NCBI GenBank assembly: GCA_015487495.1 | Contig: WFPP01000025.1 | Coordinates: 1-64,000, forward strand | DNA: 64,000 bases | Direction: 5' to 3' | From: Thiomicrorhabdus sp. | Lineage (GTDB): Bacteria; Pseudomonadota; Gammaproteobacteria; Thiomicrospirales; Thiomicrospiraceae | Part shown: positions 1-9,886 of the stretch, one piece after another | Position numbering within the stretch: the stretch's first letter is position 1 | Layout of the letters: each line of letters begins with the position of its first letter | Program-made: the position numbers and the translations under genes | The notes under the pieces: model-generated | Seen by the model: only the letters and a program-made list of their open reading frames with translations | What the model was told of the DNA's origin: nothing | Databases searched by the model: none

Positions 1-57
1 CTTCTAAAACATTTCCAAGTTCAAACTCCCGCCACTCACACATACAACACCTCATCT

Positions 58-134
58 GTACGGGCAACCCCCTGTGGTTGCCCCATTTGATTGCAACGGT
101 AAATAATGGGCAGACACGGGGGCCTGCCCCTACG
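58..134. repeat. Palindromic mobile repeat, copy 1 (left-edge copy)
   Basis: It opens with a GTACGGGCAACCCCC-type arm followed by TGTGGTTGCCC, and closes with GGGCAGACACGGGGG then CTGCCCCTACG. The outer arms are inverted copies of each other and the inner blocks match the element inside hsdM (1427-1553). It lies immediately downstream of the stop codon of the DUF1016 gene. This copy has one repeat unit and not five. Confidence 0.8.
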
Positions 135-138
135 ATAA

Positions 139-1194
139 TTATTCATCCCCAACCTCTCCAATTTCTGCTTCGATCTCCTCAATACTCGGCAAGCTGGATT
201 GAAAATCTTTTGGTAACTGCTGGGTGAGTTGATATTCACTCACGCCCATCGCCTGTCCTGTTTCTTTTAGTGCATATTCAACAATGGTTTTGTCCTTGGA
301 TTGGCATATCAGTAAACCAATTGTTGCCTTGTCTTCTTCTCTTGCCAACAGGTCATCCACGGCAGAGATATAAAAATTGAGTTTGCCGACATATTCGGGT
401 TTAAACTCAGTAGTTTTAAGCTCAATAACGATATAACAGCGTAATTTGAGGTGATAAAACAGTAAGTCGATATAAAAGTCCTTGTCGCTGACTTGTAATT
501 GATACTGTTTACCCACAAAGGCAAAACCTGCTCCCAATTCCAGTAAAAACTGACTGATGTTTTCAGTTAATGCGGCTTCCAGTTCTTTTTCATTGTGTTT
601 TTCACTCAGCATTAAAAAATCAAAGCAGTAAGGATCTTTTAAGGTTTGTTGGGCAAGGTCTGATTGAGGACTTGGAAGGTGGTTTTCAAAGTTATTCAAT
701 ACTTTGCCTTGCCGTTCAAAAAGATGTGATGCTATTTGGTGAGTTAGTACCGCCCTTGACCAGTTGTTTTCGATGGTTTTTTGTACATAAAAAAGTGCTT
801 CTTTTGTTGAGCTTGATTTGCTGACAATCAGCAGGTTTTGTCCCCAGGGGATTTGAAAAATAGGGGCTTGGTCTAATTGCGAAACAACTTGTTTCGTCAT
901 TTCATCTGCCTGCATCCAGTAGCGGTGCCACTTTCGCATTAACTCAAGATTTCTAACTGAAAAACCTTTTATATCAGGGAAGGCTTGTTGCAAATCCTGA
1001 CTAACCTGTTTGATCAAGCCATCACCCCAACGGGCCGTTTGTTGTTTTTCTAAAATCTGCTCAGCAATAAACCAGTAGGTGATTAACAGCTCTTTGTTAA
1101 CCGAAATTGCTGCTTTAATTTGGGCAGATTGGATATGTGATTTCAGTTTGTGAATGAGGTCTCTGTATTCACCATTCTTGATAAGATCACTCAT
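139..1194 (-). CDS. DUF1016 / YhcG-like PD-(D/E)XK nuclease domain protein
   Basis: A 351-residue protein with an N-terminal DUF1016 (winged-helix-like) region, roughly residues 5-150, and a C-terminal PD-(D/E)XK-type nuclease domain. The core [10 protein letters not shown] followed by [11 protein letters not shown] gives the D...ExK catalytic arrangement. ATG at 1194 is preferred over the upstream TTG at 1200, because GGAG lies about 7 bases before it and the start overlaps the hsdM stop as ATGAGTGA (8 nt), which implies translational coupling. Family members often sit inside type I restriction-modification operons as accessory genes; their biochemical role is not settled. Co-transcription with hsdM here suggests a defence-related function, which is inference. 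Confidence 0.85.
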   Translation of the reverse strand: MSDLIKNGEYRDLIHKLKSHIQSAQIKAAISVNKELLITYWFIAEQILEKQQTARWGDGLIKQVSQDLQQAFPDIKGFSVRNLELMRKWHRYWMQADEMTKQVVSQLDQAPIFQIPWGQNLLIVSKSSSTKEALFYVQKTIENNWSRAVLTHQIASHLFERQGKVLNNFENHLPSPQSDLAQQTLKDPYCFDFLMLSEKHNEKELEAALTENISQFLLELGAGFAFVGKQYQLQVSDKDFYIDLLFYHLKLRCYIVIELKTTEFKPEYVGKLNFYISAVDDLLAREEDKATIGLLICQSKDKTIVEYALKETGQAMGVSEYQLTQQLPKDFQSSLPSIEEIEAEIGEVGDE

Positions 1195-2854
1195 CCCCAA
1201 TCTCCAGCTTCACCTTTGCCAGATTCTCCAATATCCGCTGATTGAGTTCGGCTTCTTCTTTAAGCTGACTTTCAAATTCAGTTTTAAGACTGCTAAAGCG
1301 TTCGGCAAAGTCAAAATCATCCTCTTCTACTGCCAAGCCGACATAGCGCCCCGGGGTGAGCACATAATCCAGTTCTTTGACCCTATCAATCGAGGCGGCA
1401 CAACAAAATCCCTTTACATCAGCATACCCCGTAGGGGCAACCCCCTGTGGTTGCCCATCCTGTGGTTGCCCATCCTGTGGTTGCCCATCCTGTGGTTGCC
1501 CATCCTGTGGTTGCCCATTATTAGGGCAGACACGGGGGTCTGCCCCTACGGGGTTACGCCAATTATGGTAGGTATTGGCAATGGTTTGAATATCTTCCGC
1601 TGATAACTCACGAGTACGGCGGTTGATCAGATGCCCCATATTGCGTGCATCAATAAACAGGATTTCATTGCGTCGGTCACGAAACTTGCCATTGGCACGG
1701 TTACGACTCAGAAACCAAAGGGAGGCGGGTATCTGGGTATTTAAAAACAGTTTGGCAGGCAGGTTGACAATGCAGTCAATTAATCCTGCTTCGACCAAGG
1801 ATTTTCTGATCTCACCTTCACCGGATGTTTTAGACGTGAGAGCCCCTTTTGCCAGTACAAAACCGGCTTGTCCGCTGGGGGCGAGGTGGTAGATAAAGTG
1901 CTGTATCCATGCGTAGTTGGCATTGCCAGTGGGCGGCGTGCCATATTGCCAGCGGCCATCCTTGCGTAGCAAATCACCGCTCCAGTCACTGACATTAAAG
2001 GGTGGATTGGCGATGATGTAATCGGCTTTGAGGTCTTTGTGGGCATCGTTTAAAAACGAGCCCTCGTTGTTCCATTTGACCTGAGAGCTGTCAATGCCAC
2101 GAATGGCAAGGTTCATTTTTGCCAGCCGCCAAGTGGTCTGGTTGCTCTCTTGTCCATAAATAGAAATATCGTTAATTTTACCCTGATGTTCGGTCACAAA
2201 CTTTTCCGATTGTACAAACATGCCACCCGACCCACAGCAAGGATCAAACACTCGTCCTTTGTAGGGTTCGAGCATTTTTACCAAGAGTTCAACCACGCTT
2301 CTGGGGGTGTAGAATTGCCCGCCTTTTTTGCCTTCTGCCAGAGCAAATTCACCTAAAAAATATTCAAACACATGCCCTAGTACATCGGCACTGCGGGATT
2401 TGGCATCGCCTAAAGCGATATTACTAATCAGATCAATCAGTTCGCCCAAGCTGGTTGGGTCAAGATTTTGTCTGGCATACACTTTGGGCAAAACGCCTTT
2501 GAGTGAAGCGTTTTCTTTTTCAATCGCATCCATTGCCTCATCAACCGTTTTGCCAATGTTCGGTTGTTTGGCATGGGCTTGCAAATGCGTCCAGCGGGCA
2601 TCTTGTGGCACAAAAAACACATTTTCGGCTTTGTATTCATCTTTGTCTTCAGGGTCAGCACCGATATATTCGCCTTCACCTGTTTTTAATGCGGCGTACA
2701 ACTCTTCAAAGGCATCGGAAATATATTTAAGAAAAATCAAACCCATAACAACATGCTTGTATTCAGCGGCATCGATGTTTTTTCTGAGTTTATCTGCTGA
2801 TTTCCAAAGCTGTTTTTCCAGTGATGCTTCTTGGTCTTCTTTTTTCTTTGCCAT
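1187..2854 (-). CDS. hsdM: Type I restriction-modification system DNA methyltransferase subunit HsdM
   Basis: HsdM supplies the S-adenosylmethionine-dependent N6-adenine methylation of a type I restriction complex, working with HsdS and HsdR, which are not in the window and presumably lie to the left. Visible features are the N-terminal HsdM helical domain (residues about 10-150), the SAM-binding motif DPCCGSGG near 204-211, the catalytic NPPF near 283-286, and the C-terminal [12 protein letters not shown] signature. Residues about 435-476 are not part of the family: they are encoded by an in-frame palindromic element carrying four GQPQD units plus GQPQG. ATG at 2854 has AAGGAAA upstream. The insert sits in a linker between conserved blocks, so the enzyme may still work. 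Confidence 0.93.
   Translation of the reverse strand: MAKKKEDQEASLEKQLWKSADKLRKNIDAAEYKHVVMGLIFLKYISDAFEELYAALKTGEGEYIGADPEDKDEYKAENVFFVPQDARWTHLQAHAKQPNIGKTVDEAMDAIEKENASLKGVLPKVYARQNLDPTSLGELIDLISNIALGDAKSRSADVLGHVFEYFLGEFALAEGKKGGQFYTPRSVVELLVKMLEPYKGRVFDPCCGSGGMFVQSEKFVTEHQGKINDISIYGQESNQTTWRLAKMNLAIRGIDSSQVKWNNEGSFLNDAHKDLKADYIIANPPFNVSDWSGDLLRKDGRWQYGTPPTGNANYAWIQHFIYHLAPSGQAGFVLAKGALTSKTSGEGEIRKSLVEAGLIDCIVNLPAKLFLNTQIPASLWFLSRNRANGKFRDRRNEILFIDARNMGHLINRRTRELSAEDIQTIANTYHNWRNPVGADPRVCPNNGQPQDGQPQDGQPQDGQPQDGQPQGVAPTGYADVKGFCCAASIDRVKELDYVLTPGRYVGLAVEEDDFDFAERFSSLKTEFESQLKEEAELNQRILENLAKVKLEIGDE
1427..1553. repeat. Palindromic mobile repeat, copy 2, inserted in frame in hsdM, with expanded 15-bp units
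   Basis: The 127-bp element has perfect 13-bp inverted ends, CCCCGTAGGGGCA and TGCCCCTACGGGG. Between them the 15-bp unit TCCTGTGGTTGCCCA is present five times in tandem (about 1443-1518), followed by ATTAGGGCAGACACGGGGG. Read on the minus strand it keeps the hsdM frame and encodes GQPQD repeats. A single-unit copy lies at 58-134. Confidence 0.92.
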
Positions 2855-2974
2855 TGGGTTTCCTTGTTTGTGATTGGCAGTGATTGTGTTTTGGGGGGAA
2901 CAAGGCTGTAGAAAAACCCATTAAGAACACTTTACGCCTGTTATTTTTTATAATACTACGCTGAGTCGTTACTC

Positions 2975-3406
2975 TTATTTAAGTAATAAATTTTGTAAAT
3001 TGTTTAAATACGTTTGTTCATCAGGTTCTTTGTTGTTTTGTTGTGCGCTCCATAAGGATTCGGCTAAACATTCGATCATTGCGTGTTCGGTGTCGTGTAC
3101 GTTGCCTAATTTTTGCCCCAGTTGTTGGTAGACTTGCTGAATGCCTTGGGGACGATCCATTGAGACTTGTTCTTGTAACCCCAGGTGCATTCCCATGTGT
3201 AAAAAGGGGTTGGTTTCACCGTCTTCGGGTTTGTATTCGTTGCCGAGGTGTTTGCCATTGGTGAGCATTGCGTGGTATTCAGGGTGTTGTTCTATGACGC
3301 GTGCCACCATGGTTTCCATTGGATCCATTGGCAAGCTTAAACGCGCTTTTTGCCAGGTGTCTACATAAAATTGTCTGAGTTTGTCTCGTTCGCTGGTATA
3401 TAACAT
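2975..3406 (-). CDS. DUF1841 family protein
   Basis: A 143-residue soluble protein matching the DUF1841 family by its overall pattern: N-terminal LRQFYVDTWQKA, a central NPFLHMGMHLGLQEQ block, and a histidine/acid-rich stretch NVHDTEHAMIECLAESLW. No signal peptide or membrane segment is visible. The family is widespread in beta- and gammaproteobacteria and has no established function; the conserved histidines and acids could bind metal, but that is a guess. It lies downstream of nth on the same strand with a 47-nt gap and may be the last gene of the rnf-nth transcription unit. Confidence 0.85.
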   Translation of the reverse strand: MLYTSERDKLRQFYVDTWQKARLSLPMDPMETMVARVIEQHPEYHAMLTNGKHLGNEYKPEDGETNPFLHMGMHLGLQEQVSMDRPQGIQQVYQQLGQKLGNVHDTEHAMIECLAESLWSAQQNNKEPDEQTYLNNLQNLLLK

Positions 3407-3453
3407 GAATTTGATTCTATCTATGATTATTATGACATGATTGTTATGACATT

Positions 3454-4089
3454 TTAGTCGGTTATTTTATCTTTGTATTCGCATAAGTCGGAAATGCAAC
3501 ACGCACCACAACGGGGTTTTCGTGCTACGCAAGTATAACGTCCGTGCAGTATGAGCAGGTGGTGTGCTGGAATGATGTAGGCTTTTGGAATGACTTTAAG
3601 TAATTTTTTTTCAACGTCTAATACATTTTTTCCCGTAGCCAGTTTGGTGCGATTGGAGACTCTAAAAATATGCGTATCCACGGCTATTGTAGGCTGACCA
3701 TAGGCGGTATTTAAGACCACATTGGCGGTTTTGCGTCCCACGCCTGGAAGGGCTTCAAGGTCTTCTCGGTTATCGGGTACAACGGAGTTGTGTTGTTCAA
3801 CCAACATTTTACAGGTTTTAATGATGTTGGCGGCTTTGGTGTTAAACAGCCCGATGGTTTTGATGTAGGATTTTAAGCCTTCTTCTCCAAGTGCATAAAT
3901 CGCTTCGGGGGTGTTGGCAACGGGAAACAGTTTATCGGTGGCGATATTAACCCCTTTGTCGGTGGCTTGTGCCGATAAAATGACGGCAATGAGCAATTCA
4001 AAGGGGGTGCTGTAATTTAGCTCGGTTTCAGGGTTTGGAATGGCCGCACTAAGGCGTTCAAAAATATTAAGGCGTATTTCTTTATTCAT
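3454..4089 (-). CDS. nth: Endonuclease III
   Basis: Base-excision repair DNA glycosylase/AP lyase that removes oxidised pyrimidines. The 211-residue length fits the family. The helix-hairpin-helix LEALPGVGRKTANVV carries the catalytic lysine, AVDTHIFRVSNR carries the catalytic aspartate, and the C-terminus CVARKPRCGACCISDLC supplies the C-x6-C-x2-C-x5-C ligands of the 4Fe-4S cluster. It follows rnfE by 6 nt, the standard gammaproteobacterial rnf(rsx)ABCDGE-nth arrangement, so it is probably co-transcribed with the Rnf genes. Confidence 0.97.
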   Translation of the reverse strand: MNKEIRLNIFERLSAAIPNPETELNYSTPFELLIAVILSAQATDKGVNIATDKLFPVANTPEAIYALGEEGLKSYIKTIGLFNTKAANIIKTCKMLVEQHNSVVPDNREDLEALPGVGRKTANVVLNTAYGQPTIAVDTHIFRVSNRTKLATGKNVLDVEKKLLKVIPKAYIIPAHHLLILHGRYTCVARKPRCGACCISDLCEYKDKITD

Positions 4090-4095
4090 AAGCGA

Positions 4096-4866
4096 TTACG
4101 GTGTGGTCTCTGTTTTTTGAGTGGAAGTGACGTTAACGGGAATGCCGAGTGCATTCGGGTGTTGAGCCGTTTTGTTCGCGTCCAGTACGTTTTTAAATGC
4201 AATTAACAGGCCCAGACCAATAAAAGCACCAGGGGGTAAGATGGCTAAAAGTACGCTTTGGTAATGGTCGCTAAAGTGAATGGTCCAGTGGGTGGCCACC
4301 TCGCCAAAGAGTAAGTGTGCGTGGTCAAACAAGGTGCCGTTACCAATCATTTCCCGTAACGCTCCCAGTACCACCAGCACCAACATAAAGCCAAGCCCCA
4401 TAAAAAAAGCATCCACCAGTGCTTTGTCTAGCGTATTTTTAGAGGCATAGGCTTCTGCACGCCCCAGAATGGCGCAATTGGTCACGATGAGTGGAATAAA
4501 AATGCCTAAAATACCGTGCAATATATGAAAGTAGGCGTTCATTAACAGGTCGATAATGGTGACGGCGGTGGCAATAATGGCAACAAAAACGGGAATACGA
4601 ATGTCACTGGATACGTGGTTTCGAATAAGGGAGACCAGTCCGTTTGAGATTAATAAAACGGCTAAGGTTGCCAGACCAAGTGATAAGCCATTAACGGTGT
4701 TGTTGGTCACCGCCAGTAGTGGACATAAACCAAGCAGAGCCACTAAGGCCTGATTGTTTTTCCAAAGGCCATTATCCACGATTTTTTGATATTCTTGCCA
4801 GCGTGTTGGTGTCTTTTCTGTTGTGGCAAGCGTGGCTTTTTCTGTGTGCGTATCTGAATGACTCAT
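4096..4866 (-). CDS. rnfE: Rnf electron transport complex subunit RnfE
   Basis: Integral membrane subunit (256 residues) of the ion-translocating Rnf complex, paralogous to RnfA and to the NqrD/E pair. About six hydrophobic helices are visible after a hydrophilic N-terminal extension of roughly 30 residues. Conserved blocks include [18 protein letters not shown] and [15 protein letters not shown], the latter containing a conserved cysteine in a membrane segment. It is the last rnf gene in the operon, 6 nt after rnfG and 6 nt before nth. The N-terminal extension is longer than usual, but no better start is obvious. Confidence 0.96.
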   Translation of the reverse strand: MSHSDTHTEKATLATTEKTPTRWQEYQKIVDNGLWKNNQALVALLGLCPLLAVTNNTVNGLSLGLATLAVLLISNGLVSLIRNHVSSDIRIPVFVAIIATAVTIIDLLMNAYFHILHGILGIFIPLIVTNCAILGRAEAYASKNTLDKALVDAFFMGLGFMLVLVVLGALREMIGNGTLFDHAHLLFGEVATHWTIHFSDHYQSVLLAILPPGAFIGLGLLIAFKNVLDANKTAQHPNALGIPVNVTSTQKTETTP

Positions 4867-4872
4867 ATTGCG

Positions 4873-5559
4873 TTACTCATAGATTTTTTCTCCAGTTTGA
4901 TGCACAAACAGTAAGGCTTTTTTTATGGCTGCCACGACGGCTCTGGGGGTAACGGTTGCGCCGGTAAATTGATCAAATACACCGCCATCTTTTTTAACGG
5001 CCCAACGTGGATCATCAACAGGATCGCCGTGTTCTTTTGGGGGAATATTGAGGCGTTTTCCGTTAAAACTTAAAATCCAGTTGTCTTTGCGTTCTTCTAT
5101 TTTATCACCTAATCCTGGCGTTTCACGGTGTTGTAATACGCGAACCCCTGATACTTGCCCGTCGGGAAACACTGCCATAAGCAGTGTAATGTGGCCACTG
5201 TAGGCATTGCGGGCAACCACTTGAAAGATCGCGCCAGCAGGTTGTTTGTTTTTTCGTGCACGATAAATCACCACGGGGTGGTCGCTGCCAAGCATTTTAA
5301 ATTGTTTTGGGTCTGAAATGGTAATCGTGTCTTCCAGCGGTTGGTTATCGTATAAGGAGGGGGGGAAAATTTTATTAAAGGTTTTTAACATCGCCTCACG
5401 ATGTTCGTGTGCAATTTTGGGCGCGGTTAAGCTGTAAACGCTGGACAATAAAACAATGCAAACCAATATAAAGGCACTGAGTTTATAAGCCGAGCCAAAC
5501 ATGTGTTGAAACAGGGTACGGTGTTCGCTATGGTTAGATGGTTTTGTGTTGTTTGTCAT
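4873..5559 (-). CDS. rnfG: Rnf electron transport complex subunit RnfG
   Basis: Periplasm-facing flavoprotein subunit of Rnf (228 residues) with one N-terminal transmembrane helix (about residues 27-48, LSAFILVCIVLLSSVYSL). The C-terminal motif FDQFTGATVTPRAV contains the threonine to which FMN is attached through a phosphoester in this family. The HRETPGLGDKIEE block is also typical. It passes electrons between the other flavin- and FeS-bearing subunits. It lies 18 nt downstream of rnfD and 6 nt upstream of rnfE, consistent with one transcript. Confidence 0.96.
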   Translation of the reverse strand: MTNNTKPSNHSEHRTLFQHMFGSAYKLSAFILVCIVLLSSVYSLTAPKIAHEHREAMLKTFNKIFPPSLYDNQPLEDTITISDPKQFKMLGSDHPVVIYRARKNKQPAGAIFQVVARNAYSGHITLLMAVFPDGQVSGVRVLQHRETPGLGDKIEERKDNWILSFNGKRLNIPPKEHGDPVDDPRWAVKKDGGVFDQFTGATVTPRAVVAAIKKALLFVHQTGEKIYE

Positions 5560-5577
5560 TTTTTACCCCCCCTATCC

Positions 5578-6654
5578 TTATTTATGGCCGTATACACGGG
5601 GTTGTGTGTATTGGTCAATCAGTGGCACGGTAATGTTCATTAACAGGATGGCAAAGGCAATGCCGTCAGGAAAAATGCCCCATGTTCGAATCGTGTATAC
5701 CAAGACCCCAATGCCAAACGCAAAAATAAAACGTCCTATGGGGGTGGTGCTGGAGGTAACGGGGTCGGTAATAATAAAAAAGGCCGCCAGCATGGTTCCG
5801 CCAGAAAGCAATATAAAGTCCACGGGTGGGTATGTACTGGGATCAATGCTGTGAAAAATAAAGGCCATGAGTCCTAAGCTGCTTAAAAAACCAACGGGGT
5901 ATTGCCAGCGAATACTGCGGGTAAATAACAGCCATAATCCACCGATTAAAAAAGCAATGTTAAGCCACTCCCAACTGTTTAAATCAAATAGTAAATGAAT
6001 GACGTGAAAAGAGGAATAACCGTCGTGTGCAACAGGCATGGTGTGCGCCAAACTTTCGATGGCGCTGATGCCTTGACTGAGCTCGGTTTGCAGTTTGCCT
6101 AACGGGGTGGCGCTGGTAATGATGTCCACAGAAACATTGGGAATGACACCAGTAAAAATAAGGTAAAACGCATCGCTGAAGGTTATGTAGTGATTGGCCA
6201 CCTCGGCGGGCAATGTCCACTGTGTCATCTGAACGGGGAAGGAGATTAATAAAAATGCATAGCCCAGCATGGCTGGATTAAAGGGGTTATATCCCAAGCC
6301 ACCATAAATGTGTTTACCAAAAATTAAGGCAAATGCTGTGCCACTGACAATGATCCACCAAGGCGCACCAGGTGGAATGCAAAAGACCAAACCGGTAATG
6401 GTAATGAGGGCACTCATATCGGTGATAAAGGGCAATACGGGACGTTTTCGTAGTTTGAGCAGGGTGTATTCCACGACGAATAGGGTTGCCAGAGCCAATA
6501 GCCACTGCATGACAATGCCAAAGCCAAACAGGTAGATATGCACTAACAATGCGGGCAGAGCGGCAAGTTGTACTTTGAGCATTAACGCCCGAATGGAGTG
6601 CTTGCTGTGCGCAAAAGGGGATGAAAGAGAGGATGAGAATGGCGATAAACTCAT
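5578..6654 (-). CDS. rnfD: Rnf electron transport complex subunit RnfD
   Basis: Polytopic membrane subunit (358 residues, about nine or ten hydrophobic helices) related to NqrB. It carries the covalent FMN motif TSATPLGKLQ in a large periplasmic loop and the family block GKHIYGGLGYNPFNPAMLGYAF. Together with RnfG it forms the membrane flavin relay of the Rnf complex, which couples NADH:ferredoxin electron transfer to ion movement or, in SoxR reduction, acts as the Rsx system. Its ATG directly abuts the TAA stop of rnfC (TAAATG), so translation is likely coupled. Confidence 0.96.
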   Translation of the reverse strand: MSLSPFSSSLSSPFAHSKHSIRALMLKVQLAALPALLVHIYLFGFGIVMQWLLALATLFVVEYTLLKLRKRPVLPFITDMSALITITGLVFCIPPGAPWWIIVSGTAFALIFGKHIYGGLGYNPFNPAMLGYAFLLISFPVQMTQWTLPAEVANHYITFSDAFYLIFTGVIPNVSVDIITSATPLGKLQTELSQGISAIESLAHTMPVAHDGYSSFHVIHLLFDLNSWEWLNIAFLIGGLWLLFTRSIRWQYPVGFLSSLGLMAFIFHSIDPSTYPPVDFILLSGGTMLAAFFIITDPVTSSTTPIGRFIFAFGIGVLVYTIRTWGIFPDGIAFAILLMNITVPLIDQYTQPRVYGHK

Positions 6655-8691
6655 TTAATGGGTCTCCTGTTGCGTTTGACGGGCTTTGCGTTCGGCAGCG
6701 CGTTTTTTAGCGGCTTCTATGGCTTTTTTGCGTTTTTCTTCGGCAGAAGTGGGCGCTTGTGGGGCTTTGGGGTTGGATTCTGAGTTGGGTGCCTGAGTAG
6801 AAGAGGGCACGGTAGACGCTTCTTGGTCGGTGTGTTCTTGGTTCTGTTTTGCACGACGTTTGGCGGCGGCCATTGCAGCGGCTTTTTTAGCAGCGGTGGC
6901 TTTAGAGTTTTTATTGGGGTCTTTATTGGTCGTGTTTTTAGACCCCACTTGAGCGGCGGCTTGTTTTTTAGCCGTTTCAATGGCTTTTTCTCGTGCCGAA
7001 GCGCGAGAGGGCTGAGATGTATTTGATGACCCCGTGGCTTTTTGGCTGGCCGCCGCACGTTTGGCGGCCGCTGCTCTGGCCGCGGCGGTGGCACTGGATT
7101 TTTTTGAGGGTTGAGACTTTTCGGGGGCATTGGCTTTACGTTGTTTTACCGCTTCTTTTTTGGCTTTTAAACGTGCGTCTCGTTCTTGTTTTTCGCGCTC
7201 AATACGTGCCAATCTAAATTCATGACGTTGTTTGGCCAGTTCAACGGCTTGCTGTTCTGCATGTTGTTCTTTAATGGCGGATTTGGCATGACGATAATAT
7301 TGTACCAATGGAATACGACTCGGGCAGACGTAGCTACAACAACCGCACTCAATACAGTCAAAGACATTCAATTTTTCAACCTTTTCAAACTCATGTGCCT
7401 GGCTGTGCCAAAACAGTTGTTGTGGTAATAAATTGATTGGGCACGCCTCCATGCATTCACCACAGCGAATACACGGCATGGTGAGTTGTTCGGGTTCGGG
7501 TGGGTTGGCTAAAATGCAGTTGGTGGTTTTGATCACCGGTACCTGATTGGTTTTTACTTTAAAGCCCATCATGGGGCCGCCCATAATGAGGGGGTAATTA
7601 ATGGGCGTTTTGGGCTGTGCTAATTCGGTTAGGTCGCTAAAAGGCGTGCCTATTAAAGCATGCATATTGTAAGGTATTTTCAGGCCTAACCCTGTTACCG
7701 TTACCAGGCGTTGTGTTAAAGGTTCTCCTTGAGTGACGGCTTTAAAAATAGCGGCGCAGGTGGCAACATTAAAGACCAGTAACCCGCTGTCAATGGCATG
7801 GGTTTTTGCTGGAATTTCAATGCCCGTTAACTCTTGAAGTAATTGTTTTTCCCCCCCCATAGGGTAAACGGTTTCCACTTCTTGAACGGTAACAATGGTG
7901 TGTTGTGCGGCATGGCTTATGGCTTGAATGGCAGCGGGTTTATTGGATTCAATCGCACATACAATCTTTGGAGTTCCTAACGCATGTGCCACCATAATCG
8001 CGCCTTGTATCACCTCTGCGGCTTGTGTTTGCATCAGCAAATCATCGCAGGTGATAAAGGGTTCGCATTCTGCGCCATTGATAATGAGGGTTTGAATTTG
8101 GCCTTGAGTGGCGGGGATTTTGGCGTAAGTAGGAAAGCCTGCACCTCCCAACCCAACAATACCGGCGTTGAGCAAAATCGTTTTTAAGGCTTGTGGCTCG
8201 CCAGGGGGCTGACCATTGATATTTAAAGCATTTTCAAGGGATTGATTTTTTCCATCGGGTTCTAAAATAATGGACAAGGCATCGAGGCCTGAAGGGTGCG
8301 TTAAGGGAGTGTGTTTAATAGCCGTAATGATGCCCGATGTTGGGGCATGAATTGGAACAATTACCCCGTGTTTATTGGCTTTTGAAGCGGCCATAAGCAG
8401 TTGGTTTTTTTGAACGGAATCGCCTACGCTGACTTTAAGGTCAATTTTTTGATGTGCACTGAGTTTGATGGGTAAAATCAGTTGTTTAGGGATAAGGGTT
8501 TCTTTGATGGGGTGTTGCAGGGAGAGCGATTTGTGGTATTGCGGGTAAACGCCTCCATTAAAACGGTGTTGCCAGCGCTTGGCATCAGGGTAAAGGTAGG
8601 CAATAACCCGCGCACTTGCTCGAACCAGTGGGTGCAATATAGAGTGTAAAATGGTGTGAAACCAAGATGGGTTACAAGGTGCTTTACTCAT
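6655..8691 (-). CDS. rnfC: Rnf electron transport complex subunit RnfC
   Basis: NADH-binding peripheral subunit. I start it at ATG 8691 ([10 protein letters not shown]), which overlaps the rnfB stop as ATGAGTAA, and not at the longer ORF start 8859, which would overlap rnfB by 176 nt; the protein is then 678 residues. Visible features are the Gly-rich FMN/NADH site [12 protein letters not shown] followed by [13 protein letters not shown], and two 4Fe-4S motifs, [12 protein letters not shown] and [12 protein letters not shown]. The C-terminal 200 residues are a lysine/alanine-rich low-complexity tail with recurring AKKRAAERK-type units, a known feature of gammaproteobacterial RnfC. A run of eight C (7851-7858) lies within the coding region and the frame is intact. 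Confidence 0.95.
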   Translation of the reverse strand: MSKAPCNPSWFHTILHSILHPLVRASARVIAYLYPDAKRWQHRFNGGVYPQYHKSLSLQHPIKETLIPKQLILPIKLSAHQKIDLKVSVGDSVQKNQLLMAASKANKHGVIVPIHAPTSGIITAIKHTPLTHPSGLDALSIILEPDGKNQSLENALNINGQPPGEPQALKTILLNAGIVGLGGAGFPTYAKIPATQGQIQTLIINGAECEPFITCDDLLMQTQAAEVIQGAIMVAHALGTPKIVCAIESNKPAAIQAISHAAQHTIVTVQEVETVYPMGGEKQLLQELTGIEIPAKTHAIDSGLLVFNVATCAAIFKAVTQGEPLTQRLVTVTGLGLKIPYNMHALIGTPFSDLTELAQPKTPINYPLIMGGPMMGFKVKTNQVPVIKTTNCILANPPEPEQLTMPCIRCGECMEACPINLLPQQLFWHSQAHEFEKVEKLNVFDCIECGCCSYVCPSRIPLVQYYRHAKSAIKEQHAEQQAVELAKQRHEFRLARIEREKQERDARLKAKKEAVKQRKANAPEKSQPSKKSSATAAARAAAAKRAAASQKATGSSNTSQPSRASAREKAIETAKKQAAAQVGSKNTTNKDPNKNSKATAAKKAAAMAAAKRRAKQNQEHTDQEASTVPSSTQAPNSESNPKAPQAPTSAEEKRKKAIEAAKKRAAERKARQTQQETH

Positions 8692-9247
8692 GCTTTTTTT
8701 CTTCCATTGTTGGCCTGTTTTGGGGTTCAGGCCATTGCCAAGTGTCAAGCGAGGGTTTGGGTGGGCGCATTTCGATGCAATCGACTGGACAAACGGGCAC
8801 ACATTTTTCACACCCGGTGCATTCGGACTGAATAACGGTGTGCATGAGTTTGGTTGCACCTACAATGGCATCCACGGGACACTCTTTAATGCATAGCACG
8901 CAACCAATGCAAACGTCTTCATCAATAAAGGCGGTCTCTTTGGGTTTGGGTTCGGCGGCGCTCTCATCCAGTGGCTTGGGTTCAAGGCCTGTAATTTCTG
9001 AAATCAGAATCATCACTTCATTGCCACCAGGAATGCATAAATTCACATCGGCTTCTTCATTGGCCAAGGCTTCAGCATAGGGTTTGCAACCAGGGTAACC
9101 GCATTGGCCACACTGGGTTTGTGGCAAAATATCATCAATCTGTTTGGCAACGGGATTGCCTTCTACCTTAAAGCGCACTGCGGCATAGCCCAGCAATAAG
9201 CCAAACACTACTGCAAGCCCTACAAAAATAACAATGGCAGATAACAT
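8684..9247 (-). CDS. rnfB: Rnf electron transport complex subunit RnfB
   Basis: Iron-sulfur subunit (187 residues from ATG 9247, [15 protein letters not shown]). The ORF-track TTG start at 9268 adds seven residues and overlaps rnfA, so it is less likely. There is one N-terminal membrane anchor, then the 4Fe-4S domain [15 protein letters not shown] with a later cysteine in LCIPGG, then two ferredoxin-type motifs, [16 protein letters not shown] and [15 protein letters not shown]. It accepts or delivers electrons between ferredoxin and the membrane subunits. It sits between rnfA and rnfC in the normal order, with an overlapping rnfC start. Confidence 0.96.
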   Translation of the reverse strand: MLSAIVIFVGLAVVFGLLLGYAAVRFKVEGNPVAKQIDDILPQTQCGQCGYPGCKPYAEALANEEADVNLCIPGGNEVMILISEITGLEPKPLDESAAEPKPKETAFIDEDVCIGCVLCIKECPVDAIVGATKLMHTVIQSECTGCEKCVPVCPVDCIEMRPPKPSLDTWQWPEPQNRPTMEEKKHE

Positions 9248-9248
9248 G

Positions 9249-9827
9249 CTAATGAACCATTCCTCCAAACCCCATAAAGGCCATTGACATTAGGCCTGCG
9301 GTAATCAGTGCAATGGGAGCCCCTTTAAAAGGGGCGGGGACATCGGCGGCATCAATGCGTTCACGCAGTGCGGCAAATAACACCATGACCAGGGTAAAGC
9401 CGACTGCCGCCCCAAAACCAAATATGGCCGATTCAATAAAATCATTATTTTCGGAGACATTTAATAACGCCACACCCAGCACGGCACAATTAGTGGTAAT
9501 TAATGGAAGGTAAATTCCCAGTACTTGATACAGCACGGGGCTGGTTTTATGAATGGCCATTTCGGTGAAACCCACAACGGCTGCAATGGCTAAAATAAAA
9601 GCAATGGTTTGTAAAAATTCCAATCCAAAGGGGTGTAAAAGATAGGTGTAAATAAGGTAACTTAAAACGGAGGACAGGGTTAACACAAAGGTGGTGGCCA
9701 GCCCCATCCCCAATGCGGCATCGGTTTTTTTAGACACACCCATAAAAGGGCATAACCCTAAAAATTTAACCAAGACAAAATTATTGACCAGAACCGTGCT
9801 AATCAAAATTAAAGCGTACTCTTGCAT
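9249..9827 (-). CDS. rnfA: Rnf electron transport complex subunit RnfA
   Basis: Integral membrane subunit (192 residues, six predicted helices), first gene of the rnfABCDGE operon. Conserved blocks include [18 protein letters not shown] and [16 protein letters not shown], each containing a conserved membrane cysteine, which mirror the paralogue RnfE. AAGGAGAT lies upstream of ATG 9827 with a rather long spacing. Only 59 nt separate it from the metG stop upstream on the same strand, so either the operon promoter lies in that gap or there is read-through from metG. Confidence 0.97.
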   Translation of the reverse strand: MQEYALILISTVLVNNFVLVKFLGLCPFMGVSKKTDAALGMGLATTFVLTLSSVLSYLIYTYLLHPFGLEFLQTIAFILAIAAVVGFTEMAIHKTSPVLYQVLGIYLPLITTNCAVLGVALLNVSENNDFIESAIFGFGAAVGFTLVMVLFAALRERIDAADVPAPFKGAPIALITAGLMSMAFMGFGGMVH

Positions 9828-9886
9828 GGTGGGGGTCTATCTCCTTTGGGTCGTAACGATTCAGCGTTTTTCTGAATCGTGAGGGC

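Noticed and set aside
1440-1520. Tandem repeat resembling a small CRISPR-like array
   Set aside because: Units are contiguous 15-mers with no spacers, lie inside hsdM in frame, and no cas genes are present.
1154-1603. Plus-strand ORF of 149 residues with LWLPI repeats
   Set aside because: It is the antisense reading of the 15-bp repeats in hsdM. HsdM motifs on the other strand are unambiguous.
2328-2873. Plus-strand ORF of 181 residues opposite hsdM
   Set aside because: Serine-rich antisense shadow of a clearly coding region with no family features.
6717-7130. Minus-strand ORF of 137 residues, Lys/Pro rich
   Set aside because: Out-of-frame reading of the repetitive Lys/Ala tail of RnfC.
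8692-8859. Longer N-terminus of RnfC in the ORF track
   Set aside because: It would overlap rnfB by 176 nt and lacks family similarity. ATG 8691 with the ATGAGTAA overlap is normal for coupled genes.
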